From Jaapia argillacea MUCL 33604 (taxonomy: Eukaryota > Basidiomycota > Agaricomycetes > Jaapiales > Jaapiaceae), in contig KL197719.1 in NCBI GenBank assembly GCA_000697665.1, forward strand, positions 368,682-432,681: a stretch of 64,000 nt of DNA. The letters run 5' to 3'. The translations under genes and the position numbers were made by a program. This document shows, piece after piece, positions 57,462 through 64,000 of this stretch (positions are counted from its first letter, which is position 1; each line of letters begins with the position of its first letter). The notes under the pieces were generated by a model. That model had not been told where the DNA came from, did no database searches, and was given only the letters and a program-made list of their open reading frames with translations.

Positions 57462-60400
57462 ATGCGTCCCCTGGACCAGGTTGGGCGACTTTGAGAGGTT
57501 TGCCTTTGTCCATACACTCATTCACTTTTGGAATCGACCCAGCTCAAGAGAACATTAGAACCCACCGCATCCACTGCTCCTTCGGAGACAGAGGAGGATT
57601 ATCAAGCAATTCAGCACACCACTTCTACAAAGAAGAGGAAACCTCCTCAAGGCCCATCACCCCAGCGGAAACCCAAGTTTCCAAGGTTAGCCAATGCCAA
57701 CGAGAGCATAGATCCCACCCCGAAAAAAGGAACTGCAAGGAAAAGTGCGGCGACTGCGCGAGCTGCATCACGTTCGGGGAGCGGTTCGGCTCGCTTGAGA
57801 GACAATGGTGATCTATCTCGCTCTCCTCCACCTCGACGGTCCCAGCCTTCCTCAGGAGCAGGTCCTCCACAGATCGCTCAGTCTATCACAGAGGCATATT
57901 CATCCCGTCCATCTGGTTCGACGTCAGCCCTTCCCAGCCGTCCCCGGTCTTCCAATTCCTCTAGCACCGACGATAACACTCGCACAAGAACTTTCGTCAA
58001 GGACTCGGGCCCTTCCTCCTCTGCCCGCCCAACAACTCCCCCTCTATCGCGCAGAGGTTTTGGCGCTACCAATCCATTGAACCGCAGGAATACATCAATG
58101 GGAATTCCGTTTCGCCGACAACGCACGCCTGAAAGCTCTCGAGATTCTACCTCATCTCCCGATTTACCTGATACGTTATCCCAATCATTGACCCAGGGAC
58201 AATCACGGAACCCACCGAAACGGCATGGGAAGGAGGCTCAGAGTACTAGGGTTATCGCAATGTCAGGAAGTAGGGCTCACGAGAAGAGGAGAGCGACAAT
58301 CTCTCGTATGTACATCCTTAAGTTTGTGCGGCTCCCCTAGTGTAACCCCACCCGCTTCCTTGAATAGATCGTGAAACGCCTGTGAGTCCAGCAAAGTCAG
58401 ACCAGACGATGACTCCAATCCACAATCGTGAGATATGACCTGGATTGCCTTTGTTCGACAGAATGTTTACCATTCTTGCTTTTCCTCTTTGAATTACCAG
58501 GTAACCGCGCACGTAACAATGTCAGCAAGGACCGCCGTAAGACAATGCAAACCATTTCGATTTCGAGCGATGAGCGGGCTTCACCCGACCCCCTACCCAA
58601 CACTCAGCGACGTCTGTCCAGAGGCCCCGTGCTCCAAGGGACTGGAAAAGTCGATGACCCCCTCACAATCATCGATGATGACGATGACGACGACATCCCA
58701 GCGAGTACACAGAATCCCTCTTCGTCGAGTCGCACGCGTTCACATATTGTCCGGAAAGTAATCGATCTTGATGACTCCGATGAGGAGGGTACCCCACCGT
58801 CTGTTTCGCTCTTTCCGAACCGAGTACAGTCACAACCAGTTCGAGAGCAAAGTCACGTCGACGACGACGACGATCCTTTCGCAAGCAACCCTCCGCTTGA
58901 TGTGCCTCAGGTCTATAGCCCTGATAATACTCATGAAGATTGGATGCAGGACACAGAGCAAGATGCCTCGTTCAATCCGGATTCGACAGCGGACCCGGGA
59001 GCCATGGATATCGCGGTTTCCCCTCATGTTACTACTGAACACATCGCCCCTGATGCTATAGAACTCGCATCTCCGAACATATTGAATGCTGATCAGCTGT
59101 TTGCCGTCCAGGCCACCGAATCCTCCCAGGAACACGGGAACCACCCGTCCGAGTCGCTAGTCATGCCCATCGACGTCCATAGCGTTGCAAGTCCCGTAAA
59201 TGTCCCTATGGAGCTAGAACCCACCGTCCCTGACATACAGAGGTCAGAGCAGTTATCAACCGTCGATTCCCCCCAGCAACCTTCTATCGATGAAGCGAGC
59301 GCACCACGAAAACCAGGTCGCGCTCGGCGACTCAAAAACTGGGAGCTGTCATATGGAGGAGCAGGCGGCTTCTTTGGTCGCTCGTTTATAACAGGAGCTC
59401 ACAACTCTGCGGCGTACCGTCGAACGAATGATGAAAGACCTGGAGGTCGTGACCTGCCTTCCAGTCCAGCGGATATGGAGCAATCAGCAGTCAGTGTCAC
59501 CAATCTTTCAGACCAGCTGCCATTCCACGCCGCTTCCGATGGAGGCGGAACCCCCAGCGACGGAGCACAGCCCCACCTAACTTCAGCCGTTCCCAACGCA
59601 GATACAAGAGATAACTCTGGTAAGGCAACCGTTATATATCCTTGGCAAATCCTGAGTATTGATCCAGTCCCATGTTCACTATCGTCATGTTGTGGAGATG
59701 TAGAAGGTACCTTGACCCACCTTTCACCAGCGCGATCAATCCAACATGTGGGAGTGGATGGTGTTGAAATTCAGCCATGCGAACCCCATTCAGACATATC
59801 GCCATCACCAAGTAATGGGGTGCCTGTTGAACATGACTTTCTCTCCGATGACCCCCAAGTGGTGGAGCATGAGGTGAGATCTGATACAGCCAACGCATCG
59901 GTCTGTTTCATTTCGCCTTGTCGCACAGCGTACTCATAGCAGAGACTAGGTGCCCACTGGTGACCCCGTAGAGCTTGACCAATCTGTGCCCGAGAACAAG
60001 AGGACTTCCACTTTGCTTGAAGTGCTTCGTGACGCGGAGACTCGAGTGGAGCCGAACTCAACTTCCTCTCTAACAACAACGGTCTCTAATACCGTGATCA
60101 TTGACCTAACCTTGGACTCTGATGAGGAAGAAGAGGAAGCCCTGAGATCCGCAATGCGCCTGGAGGCCTTACTTCCTCAGGTTTCGCCGTCCCAGAAGCG
60201 GGGTAAGCTTCATGTTCCCTCTCACCGGATCTTCATTGACGATCACATACAGAGGCCTTTGACTCATCTCTGGAATCACTGTCACGCCAACCATTAGGCT
60301 CCGCTTCGGCTCACACACCTGATGGTACCCCCGAACTATGTGCTACTGGTAAATCGAAGGAACCTTCTATCGTCAAAAACCACCGAAGTTCCTCTATGCA

Positions 60401-62685
60401 AGAGTTACTCAATATTCGGAAGAAGCTGACGAATCCCAGCGCCCTTGCAACACAACCGAACGATCTTCCCTCCGAGCCATTGCGACATTCGATACCCTCA
60501 GCACCAGTAGCTCAGCTGCCAATCGACAACGCAGTCCCTTTAAGCACTGCGACCTCTGCTCTTCCTGCGATGGCTTCTGCGACAGATTTGAAAGCCGGTT
60601 TGCCGGAATGCCCGCCCGTCGTTCCGCAAGTCTACCGTGAAGAAGTTTGCACTAACGTCACCTCTCGCCATTTCAACTCTCAATCATCCACGCCAGCTAT
60701 TCCCGTCGGACCCACGGCACAGTTCGAACCTCTGGAAGTCCGTCGTCCCATTTCTTTCCATTCTGTGTCTACTCACTACCCAGAACAGCGTGATGAACCC
60801 ATGCAAATCGAAGACCCCGGTCGGTCCCATCGCGAGATGGTCGCTGCAGCACCTGTTACTCTAGAGACATTCCCCCAAGATGGCGAGGACGAGGACGTTG
60901 ACGATTCTTACGAAATCCAACCGCTAGGCCGTAGGAGGCATGTTGCACGTCAACGTGAATCCTCAGATTCGAACGACGAACTCTGGGAATTGATGTACCC
61001 AGAATCTACGGACGCTGAAGTAAGAGTTTCTAAGACTTCCTCGGCGTTGTTCCTTATACCCTTCTAGATGTCCGATGAGCAAGTGCAGGGTTTGTTGAAT
61101 ACACAGCGAGATTCTGCGCCTTCCCAATCCTATTCGGCGTCCGTAGATCGGGTAACGAGGCGAAATCCAAGGCGGTCCACTCGATCCGGCACATCCTCAA
61201 GCGATCCGATGGATCTCTTTGACGACTCATTCTCTGACCCCATGCCGTCAGCCATCGCGAGACCCAGTGGTAGAAGAGGAGTCTCGGATGAACTCGTCTC
61301 GGGCTTGCGGGATATCCATCTGGGTGGACAAATGACATGGATCGATTACCGGGACCTTATGCGAGAATATGCCCCGGACGTCAAGCTGGCCAAAGATCTT
61401 CCTCACCAAATCCAAGACCGTATGAATGCACTTCCTCCTCTATTTCGGAGGTCTGACATGGCCAGAGCTCTCCTCGAGGCCGCCATCAGCGCAAACACGG
61501 CTGAAGACGAACCAACTGCCCCACCCATCAGCATCATCAACAATATCGACGACGATGTTGTCCCGCCTTGGGAATTCCATTACTCCAACAAGTTGTGGCA
61601 CGGCGATGGCGTCCCGCTTCCCAACCCTCTGAATTTGGTCAGTTGTGACTGTGAAGGCCCGTGCAATCCGAAGTCCAAGACATGTGCATGCGTCCGACGT
61701 CAAGCAAAGTACATCGACAAAGAGACAAGGATCGACGGATTCATGTACGACGCTTACGGGCGTTTGAAAGAGTCTGGGCAGCCCATTTTCGAGTGTAACG
61801 AATTTTGCGGGTGTTCAGACGATTGCACCAACAGAGTCAGTTCATCTAGTATTCATGCATCCACCATCTCATTCCATTTCTAAGGTTGTACAACACGGGC
61901 GAAAGTGTGAGATCCATATCGTTAAGACCAAGGATAAGGGCTGGGGTGAGCCTTCCGTCCTGTGTCTCCCACTACGTCTGACCTAGATTCAAGGGGTATT
62001 TGCTGGTAATAAGAAAATCCCCGCTGGCACGTTCCTGGGTATTTATTCCGGTGAGATTCTTACAGAGAGAGAAGGGGAGGAGAGGGGCATGTAAGTCACA
62101 TATTGGATCCTCACAATGACATGACATAAGATTGACTTCTTACCTTTCCAGAAAATACAACAAGTTTGGACGAACATACCTCTTTGACATTGACTTCGGT
62201 CATCTCCAGAGTGAGGACAAGGATTGGTCAAATACTTATGTTATGGATGCTTATCACGCCGGGAATGTGAGTGACTTAGTAGTCTGCTTCCGTTCAAGAC
62301 TGACTCGTCGTATCATCAGTTCACGCGATTTTTGGTAATTTGAAGCCACATACTTGATTGCAAGTTCTTACAAACGAATTTAGAACCATAGCTGTGACCC
62401 AAACTGCTGGATCAACGCATGTTACATTAATGAAGACAACATTCAGAAGCCTCTCCTCACTATCTTCACATTTCGTGATGTGGAGCCAAAGGAGGAACTG
62501 TGTTTCTCGTACTATGGAGAACAAGATGATGAAAATGTAAGAGATCTTCTGCCTCGACATCAGACTGAGGTTGACTGTGAAACCAGGGCGATCCCGGCTC
62601 TCCCGATGCACCTGGAAGTGATGCCGTTTATCGTCCTTGTATGTGTGGGACCGCCCGTTGCACAGGGCGGATGTGGAAAACTTGA
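57462..62685 (+). CDS. SET-domain histone H3K9-type methyltransferase with long disordered N-terminus
   Basis: The C-terminal domain has a pre-SET zinc cluster with all nine cysteines (SCDCEGPCNPKSKTCAC and ECNEFCGCSDDCTNR), a SET core (KGWGVFAGNKKIPAGTFLGI, YSGEIL, FTRFLNHSCDPNCWIN, ELCFSYYGE) and a post-SET CxCx4C (PCMCGTARCTGRMWKT, TGA 62683-62685), the architecture of SUV39/Clr4 enzymes. No chromodomain is seen. The long N-terminus is disordered, with SUMO-interaction-like motifs (VIDLDDSDEE near 58760, VIIDLTLDSDEEE near 60090). The start is inferred: exon 1 57462-57479 (MRPLDQ, 18 nt) joins exon 2 at 57543 in frame; a 60-nt exon lies at 58368-58427. The joins at 59620-60400 are uncertain. 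H3K9 specificity is inference from the pre-SET class. Confidence 0.85.
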
Positions 62686-62919
62686 GGTTTTTTACTGTTC
62701 TATATGTATTCTCACTATTTGTTCAGTCTGTATTTGTCAAATATTGTTTGTATTGCAGCGGCGAGACGTTGAGGTTTGGCCTTCATTGAAATTCATATGA
62801 ACATCAACCGTCCAGTTATCGTGACTGTGGTGTGACCGATCGCGTTCCAAGCAAGTCTCGAAAGTCATGATCCCGTCTGACACCATATCACCATTGGACC
62901 AACTTGCAACTGCATAGCC

Positions 62920-64000
62920 ATGCCCGTCAAGCTCAAGGACCAGAAAGTCACTGGTACGTGGAAGCCACCCGTCACCGACGACCAGGCATTCATTTCCTCC
63001 TCACAGTAACCTGGTATGTCTATAATCGACCCGAATTTGTCCCCTGGCAGTGATCTCCTTTAAGTCCAGTTTGCTCATGTCAAATCGCCGAGGCGGACAT
63101 TAACCGCCACCTGGATACGTCTTGCTTGGACACGACTGCTGATGCAACCACCTCAAACTTGTCGTTGTCGACCCCGAAAGGAGCCTCCAATGCAGCCAAT
63201 CGCTCCAAAGCTTTGGCCCCAATTTTCAGCCAGGTCGCCAAGTCCGTTACACACGATATGAGCAGTGCTATGCCCATACAGCCACGCTCAGCAGAAGGTG
63301 CCAACAAACGTGCTCTTCAATCGCGGCAACCCTTGGGGAGCCCTCCACCAAAGCGACAGAAACTGCTCGGACCGTCCGCTGCGACCTCCTTAGCCCCTCT
63401 TGCAGAACGACTGCGACCGGGTTCTCTGGAGGACTTTGTTGGTCAAAAGCATCTGATTGGCTCTGATTCCTTGTTAATGAACCTTGTCAGTGACGGTTTA
63501 GTCGGGAGCATGATCCTGTGGGGCCCACCTGGGTACGTGTGCAACTTTGGCTTACTAAATAAGACACGACTGAAGGACTTGCGCTGATAGATGCGGCAAG
63601 ACCACGTTGGCTCGACTTTTGGCCTCTCATACAAATGCTATCTTCAAGGAACTTAGCGCCACAGACGTTGGCATCAAAGAAATTCGTGCTGTCTTTGAAG
63701 ACGCAAGGCGTTCACTTGCGTCATCTGGGAAGTAAGTATCTCAGATGTTCGGTACAAACCAATTCCAATAAATTACAGGAAAACCATCCTATTCTTAGAT
63801 GAAGTGCATAGATTTAACAAAGCGCAACAAGTAAGCCTTAGGTTTCGTCACTTTACCGAAAATAACACTTCCGCGTAGGATATCTTCCTACCATATGTTG
63901 AACAAGGTCATATCCAGGTTTGAGAAGTCACGACTGTGTCGCCTGTTTCACTAACGCCGTAGTAGCTCATTGGTGCAACCACGGAAAACCCATCGTTCAA
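62920..64000 (+). CDS. MGS1: Mgs1/WRNIP1 AAA ATPase (5' part, runs off window)
   Basis: A replication-fork-protecting ATPase that binds ubiquitin and PCNA. Exons: 62920-62953, 63007-63013, 63065-63532, 63591-63731, 63779-63830, 63879-63917, 63966-64000 onward. The N-terminal UBZ4 finger (CPVC...HLDTSC) is rebuilt from three exons, the middle one being 7 nt. After a disordered linker comes LAERLRPGSLEDFVGQKHLI, Walker A GPPGCGKTT (split by an intron), KELSATDVGIKEIRAVFEDA, Walker B ILFLDEVHRFNKAQQD, LPYVEQGHIQ and sensor 1 GATTENPSF. The C-terminal oligomerisation part lies beyond the window. All phases agree. Confidence 0.93.

Noticed and set aside
58672-58694. GATGATGACGATGACGACGAC run as a microsatellite
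   Set aside because: It codes an acidic stretch following TII within a SIM-like segment of the SET protein; imperfect and within a frame, so not called as a repeat feature.
1-64000. Transposons, LTR elements or virus-derived genes
   Set aside because: No transposase, reverse transcriptase, integrase or capsid-like frame and no terminal repeats were seen; the only large repeat is the tandem duplication at 1-3950.
1-64000. tRNA or rRNA genes
   Set aside because: No A-box/B-box pair (GGTTCRANYCC type) with a foldable cloverleaf was noticed, but a dedicated scan was not possible by eye.

Overview
The window is nuclear DNA from a filamentous basidiomycete, most likely an Agaricomycete. The genes are dense, on both strands, and cut by many short GT-AG introns of about 45-65 nt with fungal CTRAY-type branch sites. 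The gene families fit as well: an AA9 lytic polysaccharide monooxygenase, long membrane-anchored double amidohydrolases of the type usually labelled CE9 in mushroom genomes, a ubiquitin-like/zinc-ribbon family typical of mushrooms, and a Csf1 lipid-transfer protein. I saw no RNA gene, CRISPR array, intact transposon or virus-derived element. All gene models were spliced by hand from the sequence.

Layout. 1-3950: an imperfect tandem duplication. Each unit carries a decaying ubiquitin-like/zinc-ribbon gene, a small dsRBM-like coding piece and the 5' part of an amidohydrolase gene. Only the second unit runs into a complete amidohydrolase (3774-7692, 17 exons, 954 residues). 7853-14977: Rmt2 arginine methyltransferase (-), AA9 LPMO (-), PRKRIP1/DUF1168 protein (-), ribosome-biogenesis factor Nsa2 (-) and, divergently, Yip1 (+). 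15193-26350: the giant Csf1/BLTP1 gene (-). 26647-29540: a twin-Cx9C NDUFAF8-like complex I factor (+), a DUF1746 membrane protein (-) and a four-TM protein (-). 30203-39058: an Hda1-type histone deacetylase (+), Rad10/ERCC1 (+) and a long protein, tentatively a CANIN/SLF2-Nse6-like SMC5/6 factor (-). 39481-47155: two more amidohydrolase paralogues, tail to tail. 47904-55127: a TRP/flavin-carrier-like membrane protein (-) and an OPT oligopeptide transporter (-). 56385-62685: the mitochondrial ATP synthase OSCP subunit (+) and a SET-domain H3K9-type methyltransferase (+). 62920-64000: the 5' part of an Mgs1/WRNIP1 AAA ATPase (+), cut by the window edge.

The genes do not form an operon-like pathway. 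Several deal with chromatin and genome stability (HDAC, ERCC1, the putative SLF2-like protein, SET methyltransferase, WRNIP1), and others with membranes and mitochondria.

The most interesting signals are: (i) three paralogous amidohydrolases with different intron sets but shared microexons of 11 and 12 nt, plus a 6-nt one in a single copy; (ii) 6-, 7- and 9-nt microexons in Nsa2, WRNIP1 and AA9, two of which rebuild diagnostic motifs; (iii) a segmental tandem duplication whose two copies carry different lesions; (iv) a duplicated WDIELDL motif in the C-terminal tail of ERCC1, preserved at protein rather than DNA level.
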